From the NCBI RefSeq assembly GCF_905397435.1, contig NZ_CAJPVI010000028.1:57074-121073 (forward strand): a stretch of 64,000 nucleotides of DNA. The letters run 5' to 3'. The DNA is from Cupriavidus numazuensis. GTDB taxonomy: Bacteria > Pseudomonadota > Gammaproteobacteria > Burkholderiales > Burkholderiaceae. Numbering within the stretch: the first letter of the stretch is position 1; every line of letters starts with the position of its first letter. This document shows, one piece after another, positions 15,874-24,030 of the stretch. The notes beneath the pieces are model-generated. The model worked only from the letters and a program-made list of their open reading frames with translations. It was not told the origin of the DNA and made no database searches. The position numbers and the translations under genes are program-made.

Positions 15874-18310
15874 CCGAGGCAGCCGCTTGGACCAGTCGGA
15901 TGCACCTGATGTCGATGTCGACGCGCAGGTCGGGCGAAAGCTGGTCGGACAACCTGTACGTCGCGTCGAAGATGCCAGACTGCTGACGGGCTTGGGTCGG
16001 TATGTCGATGATCGCCCCGCCGGACACGCTCTTCATATGGCCATTGTGCGCAGCGACCAGCCGCACGCGCGTGTCGTCGACGTCCGCGCAGATGCGGCTC
16101 GCGCCATGCCTGGAGTGTTTGGAGTCTACACGTGGTCCGATATCGCAGGTCTGATTAAGCCTGCGATCGCCACTTCGCGAATGAGCGGCTACCAGCCGAC
16201 TCCAATTCATGCATTGGCTAATGGCGTCGTGCATTTTGTTGGCGAACCCGTCGTGGCAATCCTGGCGCGGTCTCGTTATGAAGCGGAAGATGCCATGGAT
16301 GGCGTTGAGGTCATCTATGAAGCGCTTCCGATTGCAACAGACGCCGAAACGGCTGCACAGCCAGAAGCTCCGATTCTCCATGAAGGCTTTGAAAGCAATG
16401 TCCTCGTAGAACGCGCCTTTGTGCGCGGCGAAGTCGACAAGGCATTCGCTGACGCTCCTTTGGTCGTCTCGGGAAAGTTCCGCTTTCATCGCAAGACCTC
16501 CGCAGCGATGGAGCCTCGTTGCTACATGGCAGAGGTCGATTCAGGCCGAGATTCGTTGACGTTATATACGTCAAGTCAGGTACCGGGCATCGTACGAGAC
16601 GCAATCGCCGACTTGCTCGATATGCCAGGGAATCGCCTGACCGTCATCGCACCGGACGTTGGTGGCGGATTCGGTGGGAAGACCTCGCTTTATCAGGAAG
16701 AGATGCTGGTCTGCACGTTGGCGCGGAAAGTCGGTCGCACGGTCAAGTGGACAGGTGACCGGCTTGAGGACCTGCTTTCGACAAGCCAGGCTTTCGATGA
16801 GCGTGTTGAAGGGGAGCTGGCTCTTTCGGCGGACGGAGAAGTCCTCGGTTTGCGCGCAAATGTCATCGGAGATGTAGGCGCGTACTCGATTTACCCTTGG
16901 ACCGCTGGCATTGAACCGGTCCAGGTTATCAGCTTCCTTCCGGGGCCCTATCGCGTGCCTTGCTACCACGGACACGTCCGTGGCGTGGCAACACCAAAAT
17001 CGCCCACTGGGCCGTACCGTGGCGTTGGCCGACCGACTTCTACGTTTGCCATGGAACGGCTGATGGACATGGCCGCCAAGCGGCTGGGTATGGACCCGAC
17101 CGAGCTGAGGCGCCGCAATCTGGTGCAGCCGGACCAGTTTCCTTACAAGACTGCGGTCGGCATCGTATGGGACCAATCGGCGTTCACCGAGGGCCTGGAA
17201 GCAGCCAAGGAGCGGTTTGAGTACTCAAAGGCCAGGTTGGAGCAGGCCGAAGCCCGTGCGGAAGGTCGTTGGGTTGGCATTGGGGTGGCCTGCTACGCCG
17301 AACTCTCTGGCATTGGGTCTCGAATCTCTGCTTCACCGGGCATGCCGATTAACACAGGGACGGACACCTGTGTCATCCAGCTCGACTCAACAGGCGCCAT
17401 TACGGCGTCCTTCGGCTGCGCATCTCATGGGCAGGGGCATGAGACCACCTTGGCGCAGGTGCTGGCCGACGAACTTGGGGCAAGGCTCGAGGACCTTCGC
17501 GTTGTGACCGGAAACAGCGCCGCGGTACCACATAGTACAGGCAGCTTTGCAAGCCGAACGGCGGTGATTAGCAGTGGCGCCGGCATGTTGGCAGCCAGAG
17601 AACTGCGCCAGCGCATGCTACGGGTCACAGGATATCTGTTGAATGTCACTGCCGACGAGCTCGAGATTGTCGACAGCGTTATCCGCGTCCGATTGGGCGA
17701 TGGCAAATTGACCTTTCCGGAACTGGCGCGCGCGTTGTATTCGCAGATGGGCCGTGTTCCGCCGGAGGTGCGCGAGGAAATGTGCGTAAGCCGCGCCTAC
17801 GACCCAGTGGTAGGTACGACGAGTTCGGCGACGCATATAGTGCAAGTCGAAGTCGACCCTCAAACCTACGCTGTTCATATTCAGCGATATGTCATTGCAG
17901 AAGACTGCGGCCGCATCATCAACCCGTTGATTGTCACCGGACAGACCCGTGGAGCTCTTGCGCAGGGAGTAGGTGCGGCACTCCTTGAGGAAGTCGTCTA
18001 CGACAGCGACGGCCAGCTCCTAACCGCAAGTTTCGTTGATTACCTCTTACCTTCTGCGCCAGAGGTGCCAGAGCTCGAGATGGTCCACCTTAATACCGAG
18101 GCTCCGAACACGCTGGGTGGCTTCCGTGGCATGGGGGAGGGCGGAACCATCGGGTCGCCGGCGGCCATTGCGAACGCGATCGCTGACGCCCTGTCACCGC
18201 TTGGTATCGAAATTGTAGAACTACCCGCTACACCGGAGCGGCTATTTCAGCTGGTCCGCCAATCTAAGCTTGAATCTATGGAGGAGTTTGGGAATGGAAT
18301 TCGCACTTGA
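15866..18310 (+). CDS. Molybdenum hydroxylase large subunit (XdhC-independent CoxL/aldehyde-oxidase family)
   Basis: An 814-residue molybdopterin-cytosine-dinucleotide-type catalytic subunit. The N-terminal region has GQPVRRVEDARLLTGLGRY, followed by the family segments DVGGGFGGK near residue 265 and a GPYRGVGRP loop near residue 385. The AYRCSFR loop of true CO dehydrogenase is not present, so this is not a form I CODH. The C-terminal GMGEGGTIGSP carries the catalytic glutamate. Start 15866 is used; ATG 15860 is also possible, and AAAAGGA lies just before. Enzymes of this group hydroxylate N-heterocycles, aldehydes or CoA-linked substrates with water as the oxygen source. No dedicated maturation gene is seen nearby. 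The SDR gene that follows overlaps its end by 17 bases. Confidence 0.95.
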   Translation: MSNRGSRLDQSDAPDVDVDAQVGRKLVGQPVRRVEDARLLTGLGRYVDDRPAGHALHMAIVRSDQPHARVVDVRADAARAMPGVFGVYTWSDIAGLIKPAIATSRMSGYQPTPIHALANGVVHFVGEPVVAILARSRYEAEDAMDGVEVIYEALPIATDAETAAQPEAPILHEGFESNVLVERAFVRGEVDKAFADAPLVVSGKFRFHRKTSAAMEPRCYMAEVDSGRDSLTLYTSSQVPGIVRDAIADLLDMPGNRLTVIAPDVGGGFGGKTSLYQEEMLVCTLARKVGRTVKWTGDRLEDLLSTSQAFDERVEGELALSADGEVLGLRANVIGDVGAYSIYPWTAGIEPVQVISFLPGPYRVPCYHGHVRGVATPKSPTGPYRGVGRPTSTFAMERLMDMAAKRLGMDPTELRRRNLVQPDQFPYKTAVGIVWDQSAFTEGLEAAKERFEYSKARLEQAEARAEGRWVGIGVACYAELSGIGSRISASPGMPINTGTDTCVIQLDSTGAITASFGCASHGQGHETTLAQVLADELGARLEDLRVVTGNSAAVPHSTGSFASRTAVISSGAGMLAARELRQRMLRVTGYLLNVTADELEIVDSVIRVRLGDGKLTFPELARALYSQMGRVPPEVREEMCVSRAYDPVVGTTSSATHIVQVEVDPQTYAVHIQRYVIAEDCGRIINPLIVTGQTRGALAQGVGAALLEEVVYDSDGQLLTASFVDYLLPSAPEVPELEMVHLNTEAPNTLGGFRGMGEGGTIGSPAAIANAIADALSPLGIEIVELPATPERLFQLVRQSKLESMEEFGNGIRT

Positions 18311-19046
18311 AGGGAAGGTTGCGCTGGTCACGGGCGGCGCACGGGATGTCGGCCGCGAGATTGCCTTGGGACTGGCAGCTGAGGGTGCCAGTGTCGTCGT
18401 GAACTATCACGGATCGAAGGCAGGCGCTGAAGCAGTAGTTGCAGAGATTGAGGGGCGCGGTGGCCGAGCACTGGCGATCCGGTGCGATATTTCCGATCGT
18501 GTGCAAGTGGACGCCATGGTCGCTCAGACGGTGGAGACCTTTGGGGGTCTCAATATTCTTGTCAACAACGCGGGACTCGTTATCCGGAAGCGCTTTGTCG
18601 AGACCACCCCGGAAGAATGGCGTAAGCAAATCGACGTTTGCTTGTATGGGACTTTGAATTGCACGCATGCAGCCCTTCCCCATCTGGAAGCCCAAAAGGG
18701 AAGCGGTCGCATTATCAGCATCATGGGCGACTCCTCGCGGGTTGGTGAGTCCGGTCTGGCAATCGGCGCGGCGGCACGTGCGGCAAACATCGCGCTGATG
18801 AAGTCCGTAGCGCGTGAGACTCGCTCCGGCACCACGGCAAACTCGATTGCCCTGGGCCTTATCGAGACCGCCCACGACCCAGAGTTCATTGAGGCGAACC
18901 GAGAAAAACTTACGCGGTTTTATCCTCTGCGTCGACTTGGTCAACCGGCGGATGTGGCGCCCATGGTCGTATTGCTCGCATCCGCCCGGGGTAGTTGGGT
19001 GACGGGCCAAGTGATCAGTGTGAGTGGCGGCTTCAGCATGGTCTGA
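18294..19046 (+). CDS. SDR-family protein lacking the catalytic Tyr and Lys
   Basis: A 250-residue short-chain dehydrogenase/reductase-fold protein. The cofactor loop is TGGARDVGR and the NNAG motif is intact. Where the family has Y-x-x-x-K, the sequence reads G-A-A-A-R (in AIGAAARAAN, about residue 160), so both the catalytic tyrosine and lysine are replaced; the preceding serine position is also shifted. The rest of the fold, including GLIET and GQVISVSGG, is well kept, which argues against decay. GGAGGAG at 18281 serves the ATG at 18294, inside the end of the large-subunit gene. It may bind NAD(H) or a CoA intermediate without redox chemistry, or have another activity. The function is unknown. 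Confidence 0.9.
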   Translation: MEFALEGKVALVTGGARDVGREIALGLAAEGASVVVNYHGSKAGAEAVVAEIEGRGGRALAIRCDISDRVQVDAMVAQTVETFGGLNILVNNAGLVIRKRFVETTPEEWRKQIDVCLYGTLNCTHAALPHLEAQKGSGRIISIMGDSSRVGESGLAIGAAARAANIALMKSVARETRSGTTANSIALGLIETAHDPEFIEANREKLTRFYPLRRLGQPADVAPMVVLLASARGSWVTGQVISVSGGFSMV

Positions 19047-19109
19047 GCGAAAGGTGGCGGCCTCCCGGTCACGCGCTGGGATGGCTGCCGCAGCTATGGG
19101 GAGACAAAC

Positions 19110-20666
19110 ATGATTCATACGGATTTGATTGTTCCGGTGTCGGAACTGTTGGCGCGGCACGCGAAGCAACGGGCCGAGAAGGTGGCGTTCCAGGATGCCG
19201 GAAAATCGGTGACGTATGCAGAACTGAATGCAGCCACTGCGAATCTCGCCGCTCACCTTGAGCGGCTTGGCGTTGCGCAGGGGGACCGCGTCGCAATCCT
19301 TCTGCCTAACTCGGTCAACTGGGTGATTAGCCTGCTCGCCATCTGTCGTGCCGGTGCAGTAGCGGTGCCCATTAGCATTGACGCCACAGATGCCGAGATT
19401 GCATATCGGCTCACGGATGCACAATGCGTCTTGACTATCACCATGTCGAGTAAGCTCGGTCAACTGGAGAACGTGCACCGTGAACTGCCTATCCGACCAC
19501 TTATGGTGGTCGTGCAAAGCGGTGATGCACCACTGGCCGAGCACTCCTTCGATGAACTGACGCAGGAAGGAATTGGGGCATCGCCGCGCGACCCGGGGGA
19601 TATCGACGCACCGGCATTCGTGATTTATACGTCTGGAACCACAGGCAAGGCCAAGGGCGTACTTCTGACCACGCGCAGCATGCTGTGGGTTGTCGGCGCT
19701 TGCTGGGTGCCGATAGCCGGACTGAATGAGAATGACAAAGTGCTGTCGTTCCTTCCGCTCTTCCACTCATACGCGCTCAATTTGAGCGTTCTGGCTGTCC
19801 TTGCAGTGGGTGCCACTGAGTACGTTGGAGGAAAGTACTCGACCGCAGAGACGTTACGTCTTCTGCAGACAGGGGAGTACACGGTGCTCCCTGGCGTTCC
19901 AACGATGTTTCATTATCTCCTGGAGGGAACGCGGGATATGCAGTCTCTACAGTTCCCAAGCCTCCGTGTTTGCCTGTCCGCAGGTGCCATCTTGCCCGCC
20001 GCAGTGAATGAGCAGTTTGAGTCTCGCTTCGGCGTGCACTTGCTTGACGGATACGGTATCACCGAGACCTCAACGATGGTCACCATGAACTGGAATTCCG
20101 GGACGCGGGTAATGGGGTCATGCGGACTCCCCATACCGGGCGTAGAGACTCGCATCGTTGACCCCACAGACGGAAGCGATGTGGATGTTGGAAAGGAGGG
20201 CGAACTCATCGTACGGGGGCCCAATGTCATGAAAGGCTATCTGAACAAGCCGGAAGAAACAGCAGCCGCATTGAAGAACGGCTGGTATCACACCGGAGAT
20301 TTGGCCAAACATGACTCAGCTGGCTATCTGACCATCACGGGACGACTCAAGGAGGTCATTATTCGCGGAGGTCAAAACATCGCACCGGCTGAGGTCGAAG
20401 AGGCAGTGATGGCGTTTTCGGGTGTGGCCGACTGCGCAGTCGTGGGCGTACCGCATACATTGCTCGGGGAAGTGCCAGTCGCATTCGTGGTTGTGCGGGC
20501 TGGTGAATGCATCGATATCGAGGACCTGCTGAAACACTGCGCCAATCGGCTATCGGCATACAAGCTACCGCAGACCGTTCAGATTGTCGAAGACATTCCG
20601 CGCACCGGTTCCGGCAAGATTATGCGCTTCAAGTTGCGCGAACTAGTCGTCGCATCGGCCGCATAA
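19110..20666 (+). CDS. AMP-forming acyl-CoA ligase
   Basis: A 518-residue member of the adenylate-forming (ANL) family. The phosphate loop is YTSGTTGKAKG near residue 173. The A5 motif reads YGITETS, the hinge GRLKEVIIRGG is at about residue 415, and the C-terminal catalytic lysine is in RTGSGKIMR. It activates a carboxylic acid to its CoA thioester in the cytoplasm. Its place just after the molybdenum hydroxylase and SDR genes suggests that hydroxylation works on, or prepares, a CoA-linked acid. A second ligase of the feruloyl type lies at 24031, so two activation steps or two substrates are likely. Confidence 0.94.
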   Translation: MIHTDLIVPVSELLARHAKQRAEKVAFQDAGKSVTYAELNAATANLAAHLERLGVAQGDRVAILLPNSVNWVISLLAICRAGAVAVPISIDATDAEIAYRLTDAQCVLTITMSSKLGQLENVHRELPIRPLMVVVQSGDAPLAEHSFDELTQEGIGASPRDPGDIDAPAFVIYTSGTTGKAKGVLLTTRSMLWVVGACWVPIAGLNENDKVLSFLPLFHSYALNLSVLAVLAVGATEYVGGKYSTAETLRLLQTGEYTVLPGVPTMFHYLLEGTRDMQSLQFPSLRVCLSAGAILPAAVNEQFESRFGVHLLDGYGITETSTMVTMNWNSGTRVMGSCGLPIPGVETRIVDPTDGSDVDVGKEGELIVRGPNVMKGYLNKPEETAAALKNGWYHTGDLAKHDSAGYLTITGRLKEVIIRGGQNIAPAEVEEAVMAFSGVADCAVVGVPHTLLGEVPVAFVVVRAGECIDIEDLLKHCANRLSAYKLPQTVQIVEDIPRTGSGKIMRFKLRELVVASAA

Positions 20667-20721
20667 CGCCCGTACATTTTTGTCCGCCGCCGGGTTCGTC
20701 CGGCGACTACTGGAGTCATGA

Positions 20722-22203
20722 ATGCAACAAACTGCCTTGGGCACCTTGCTCGGCCTGAAAGATGCGGCACTCTTCCGACAACAAGGCTATGTCAACGGCG
20801 AATGGGTGGACGCCGATGATGGTGCGGTGCTTTCCGTGGACAATCCGGCCACCAATGAGACTATCGGGACGGTGCCGCGGATGGGGAAGGCCGAAACGCG
20901 GCGAGCCATTGAAGGTGCGAATCGAGCGTTGAAGCCGTGGTCTAAGATGACAGCCAAGGCTCGGTCGCAGATTCTGCGACGTTGGTATGAACTCATGCTT
21001 GTGCATCAGGAGGACCTCGCACTCCTGATGACTTTGGAGCAGGGGAAGCCCTTGGTGGAAAGTCGTGGCGAGATTGCATATGCAGCTAGCTTCCTGGAGT
21101 GGTTCGCCGAGGAGGCGAAGCGGGTATATGGCGATACCATCCCTGGACACCAACCCGACAAGCGCATTGTTGTCATCAAGCAGCCCATCGGGGTCTGCGC
21201 GGCAATCACGCCCTGGAATTTCCCGGCCGCAATGATTACACGCAAGGTTGGTCCCGCCCTGGCAGCGGGTTGCACCATGGTGCTAAAGCCCGCCAGTCAG
21301 ACACCGTATTCGGCGCTCGCCCTCTGTGTGCTTGCCGAGCGGGCGGGCGTGCCGGCTGGGGTGTTCTCGTGTGTGACCGGTTCAGCGACTGCTATCGGGG
21401 GAGAGCTCACCGAAAATCCGATTGTCCGAAAGCTGTCTTTTACCGGTTCGACCGAGATCGGCAAGGTACTCCTGACGCAGTGTGCGGCAACGGTGAAGAA
21501 GGCTTCGATGGAACTTGGCGGCAACGCACCCTTCATTGTGTTCGACGATGCGGACATTGAGGCTGCAGTAAAGGGGGCCTTGACATCCAAGTTCCGTAAC
21601 GCTGGTCAGACCTGTGTTTGTGCAAACCGCCTGCTCGTTCAAGATGGCATCTATGACCGCTTTGTAGCGCGTCTGGCCGAGGAGGTGAGCCGCATGGAGG
21701 TTGGCGACGGACGACGGGCGGGAACAGTTATTGGCCCTCTGATCGACGCGGCTGCAGTGGCAAAGGCGGCAGAGCATGTCGCGGACGCCGTTGAGCGCGG
21801 AGCAGAGTTGATAGTGGGCGGAAGGCGTGACCCCGCTGGCGCTAACTTTTTCACGCCGACTGTTCTGGCGAACGCCAAACGTGAGATGCGCATCTTCTCG
21901 GAAGAGACGTTTGGTCCGGTAGCGCCGGTGTTTCGCTTCAAGACCGAGGAGGAGGCTATCGAGATGGCGAATGACACGCCGTTTGGACTCGCCTCCTATT
22001 TCTATGGTCGGGACATCGGTCGAGTGTGGCGTGTTGCCGAAGCGCTGGAGTATGGGATTGTCGGCGTGAACGAAGGGCTCATCTCGACAGAGGTTGCGCC
22101 GTTCGGTGGTGTTAAGGAGAGCGGGCTTGGGCGTGAAGGCTCCAAGTACGGCATTGAGGATTACCTCGAGGTGAAGTACGTTTGCATGGGCGGAATCGTC
22201 TGA
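20722..22203 (+). CDS. NAD(P)-dependent aldehyde dehydrogenase (succinate-semialdehyde-dehydrogenase-like)
   Basis: A 493-residue aldehyde dehydrogenase of the usual length. The TPWNFP segment near residue 158 positions the cofactor, ELGGNAPFIVF carries the general-base glutamate, and GQTCVCANR carries the nucleophilic cysteine near residue 295. The tail GLGREGSKYG and the overall sequence resemble GabD-type succinate-semialdehyde dehydrogenases. The substrate is not certain, and it could oxidise an aldehyde made by the Fe-dependent alcohol dehydrogenase at 10522. It follows the ligase gene by 55 bases, a gap with a small GC hairpin. Confidence 0.94.
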   Translation: MQQTALGTLLGLKDAALFRQQGYVNGEWVDADDGAVLSVDNPATNETIGTVPRMGKAETRRAIEGANRALKPWSKMTAKARSQILRRWYELMLVHQEDLALLMTLEQGKPLVESRGEIAYAASFLEWFAEEAKRVYGDTIPGHQPDKRIVVIKQPIGVCAAITPWNFPAAMITRKVGPALAAGCTMVLKPASQTPYSALALCVLAERAGVPAGVFSCVTGSATAIGGELTENPIVRKLSFTGSTEIGKVLLTQCAATVKKASMELGGNAPFIVFDDADIEAAVKGALTSKFRNAGQTCVCANRLLVQDGIYDRFVARLAEEVSRMEVGDGRRAGTVIGPLIDAAAVAKAAEHVADAVERGAELIVGGRRDPAGANFFTPTVLANAKREMRIFSEETFGPVAPVFRFKTEEEAIEMANDTPFGLASYFYGRDIGRVWRVAEALEYGIVGVNEGLISTEVAPFGGVKESGLGREGSKYGIEDYLEVKYVCMGGIV

Positions 22204-22215
22204 GTGGCTAGCCAA

Positions 22216-22239
22216 GCGGGCAGGTCTTTACCTGCCCGC
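22216..22239 (+). terminator. Perfect intergenic hairpin after the aldehyde dehydrogenase gene
   Basis: A perfect 10-bp stem GCGGGCAGGT/ACCTGCCCGC closes a CTTT loop 13 bases after the stop codon. The following bases (GTCTGGTATTT) are only weakly T-rich. It may act as a partial terminator or stability element within the operon, since PaaY follows in the same direction. Confidence 0.6.
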
Positions 22240-22285
22240 GTCTGGTATTTGGGGCCGTGGCATGGGCTGCTATGGAGGGCCTGGT

Positions 22286-22810
22286 ATGGCAATCTATGAG
22301 TTCAACGGTGTGGCGCCTCGAGTCCACCCGACCGCATTCATTCATCCACTCGCTTGCCTCATCGGCCAGGTTGTCGTCGAGGCGTACTGCTTCATTGCGC
22401 CATTTGCCTCGCTGAGAGGCGATTTCGGGCTAATCAAGGTAGGTGAGGGGAGCAATATCCAGGATTCCTGTACGCTACATGTCAAGCATGGGGAAGTGTG
22501 CGAACTTGGCGGGAACTCCCACGTCGGCCATGGTGCAATAGTTCATGGTGCATATCTTGAACCAGATTGCCTGATTGGCATGAATGCTGTCGTCATGGAC
22601 GACGTGCGTATCGGTGAGAAGTCGATAGTTGCTGCTTCGGCGTTCTTGAAGGCGGGTCTCGTGGTGCCGCCTAGGTCATTGGTGGCGGGGCTACCTGCGG
22701 CAGTGGTTCGCGAACTGACAGATGCGGAGATCGCGCAGAAGCTCGCGGCGACGGGGCGTTATCAAGAATTGGCGGTGGATTGTCACCACTCACTACGGAG
22801 TGTTGTGTGA
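22286..22810 (+). CDS. paaY: PaaY-like gamma-carbonic-anhydrase-fold hexapeptide protein
   Basis: A 174-residue left-handed beta-helix protein. The hexapeptide repeats run through most of the chain, and the metal-site histidines lie in LHVKHG and NSHVGHGAIVHG. It resembles PaaY of phenylacetate operons (MAIYEFNGVAPRVHP start), a thioesterase that removes dead-end CoA esters formed during ring cleavage. The start at 22286 follows GGAGGG; an ATG at 22262 is also in frame. Here it sits without other paa genes, so a similar rescue role in the local CoA pathway is likely. Confidence 0.88.
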   Translation: MAIYEFNGVAPRVHPTAFIHPLACLIGQVVVEAYCFIAPFASLRGDFGLIKVGEGSNIQDSCTLHVKHGEVCELGGNSHVGHGAIVHGAYLEPDCLIGMNAVVMDDVRIGEKSIVAASAFLKAGLVVPPRSLVAGLPAAVVRELTDAEIAQKLAATGRYQELAVDCHHSLRSVV

Positions 22811-22845
22811 CGGTTCATGGTCTCTGAGTGTGAGGAGACGTCAGA

Positions 22846-23391
22846 GTGCTGGAGGTCCGTAGGGAGCGTCCGAATGTGTGGCGCGAAGAGCGAGAATGGT
22901 CCAGGCGGCGAGCGCCTTGGGAATGGCTGCGCAAGTCCGGTTCCTTGACCGCACACCTGCGCCAGCTGGGTGACGTCCAAGTCGATGTTCTGTACGAACA
23001 TCTCATAGTTGTCGGACCTCACGCAAGTACCATTGGTCGCCAACGTTCAACTGCGATGTGGACTCGCGATGTCACGTTGCGCGTTGAAGGACGACCTGCA
23101 ATTGTGGCGAGAACCTTGGTAGAAGCTGCAGATAGTGACGCAGCATGGCGAGCTATCAAAGGTCTCCAGGACAAGCCATTGGCAACGATCCTATACGACG
23201 ACGCAGCGGTGCGTCGCTCGCCATTCGAGTATTGTCTGTTGGGCCCGGAGCACCGGCTGTATCGCCTAGCACGCCGCGTTGAACCAATCACCGGGCACCA
23301 GCGGTTGTGGGCGCGACGATCGGTGTTCGAACGTCGTGGCGCGCGCCTTGCAGTGGCCGAGTGCTTTCTACCGTGGCTGTACAGGCCATAG
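22846..23391 (+). CDS. Chorismate pyruvate-lyase-like (UbiC-type) protein
   Basis: A 181-residue protein of the chorismate lyase/UbiC family. The segment WLRKSGSLTAHLRQLG, a WTRDVTLR strand with the Arg that aligns with the substrate-binding Arg of UbiC, and a C-terminal VAECFLP with the conserved Glu are all present. UbiC turns chorismate into 4-hydroxybenzoate plus pyruvate. Its presence in a degradative operon is unexpected, because UbiC normally begins ubiquinone synthesis. It may instead bind a related aromatic product or have another lyase role. The start is a GTG at 22846 with GAGGAG at 22831-22836. It is the last gene of this run before a short convergent gene. Confidence 0.82.
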   Translation: MLEVRRERPNVWREEREWSRRRAPWEWLRKSGSLTAHLRQLGDVQVDVLYEHLIVVGPHASTIGRQRSTAMWTRDVTLRVEGRPAIVARTLVEAADSDAAWRAIKGLQDKPLATILYDDAAVRRSPFEYCLLGPEHRLYRLARRVEPITGHQRLWARRSVFERRGARLAVAECFLPWLYRP

Positions 23392-23503
23392 TCTTACCAG
23401 GCCTCAGTGGCCAAATCCTGAGATTCGGGACCCCCTCGGCGCTGCCCGATCTTGGCTAATCAGATGCCACCGTAGTGGGGGGCGGAGCTGCTTCAGCGAC
23501 TGC

Positions 23504-23836
23504 TTACATCATTGGCTTGCCGTTGATTTCGGCGTACTCAATGCCGCAGACGTCCCGAATCTTCCAAGCTGCTCCGTCCGGGACGTCCAACACATGGAAC
23601 TGTACGTCCGGCCCCCCGGCGTCCAGACCAAGCTTCTCGACCACTGCAATGAGGTCTGAATCGGCCCTGTCAAGTTCTCGTAGGCAGTGAGGCCGAAAGC
23701 TTCGCACCCCTCCTTCCAACAATTTCTCCGTCCATTGCGTGGGGAGTTGTTGTTGCATCCGGAGTGCGGAATACAGCTCAAACGCCCGCGCACTTAGCGA
23801 AAAATCGCCATCACCTGCGTTCAGAACAATCTTCAC
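23504..23836 (-). CDS. Small conserved protein of unknown function
   Basis: A 110-residue protein on the minus strand, start GTG 23836 with an AAGGGAG site seven bases before it. It opens MKIVLNAGDG and DFSLSARAFELY. Further on come a segment of the pattern RADSDLIAVVEKLG and the tail DGAAWKIRDVCGIEYAEI. I recall a widespread small-protein family with the same layout (MKIVIN start, FSLS, 'LVxVVExLG', 'WEI..Y.G.E'), with no known function. It is divergent from the feruloyl-CoA-synthetase-like gene and convergent with the UbiC-like gene. Confidence 0.7.
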   Translation of the reverse strand: MKIVLNAGDGDFSLSARAFELYSALRMQQQLPTQWTEKLLEGGVRSFRPHCLRELDRADSDLIAVVEKLGLDAGGPDVQFHVLDVPDGAAWKIRDVCGIEYAEINGKPMM

Positions 23837-23956
23837 AGTGCAACTCCCTTTTGACAGGAACCAGGAACCTGGGGCGCTAACGGCCGAAGGCAGTCATCAG
23901 CCACAAGAAGAACTCTACTCGATCGCATGTCGCTTAGCGGCTGGGGGCTGCCCTCC

Positions 23957-23985
23957 TTGACAAAGGTAATGGTATTACCTATCGT
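23957..23985 (+). promoter_or_regulatory. Promoter with overlapping palindromic operator candidate
   Basis: TTGACA (23957-23962) and TATCGT (23980-23985), 17 bases apart, make a good sigma-70 promoter for the ligase gene at 24031. The spacer is almost filled by AGGTAATGGTATTACCT (23964-23980), a 17-base sequence with 7-bp arms. A repressor bound there would block RNA polymerase. The MarR-type regulator at 32614 is a candidate binder, but nothing in the sequence proves the link. Confidence 0.65.
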
Positions 23986-24030
23986 TTGCGTACACATATG
24001 CAAGCTAGTGAAGCGAACAAGGAGACAGAC

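Noticed and set aside
13701..18310. Aerobic carbon monoxide dehydrogenase
   Set aside because: The large subunit lacks the AYRCSFR loop with the active-site Cys and has GPYRGVGRP instead, so it belongs to the wider hydroxylase family.
18276..19766. Long open frame on the minus strand (about 496 codons) opposite the SDR and ligase genes
   Set aside because: It lies entirely opposite two clear plus-strand genes, has no family features, and is a by-product of GC-rich codon use.
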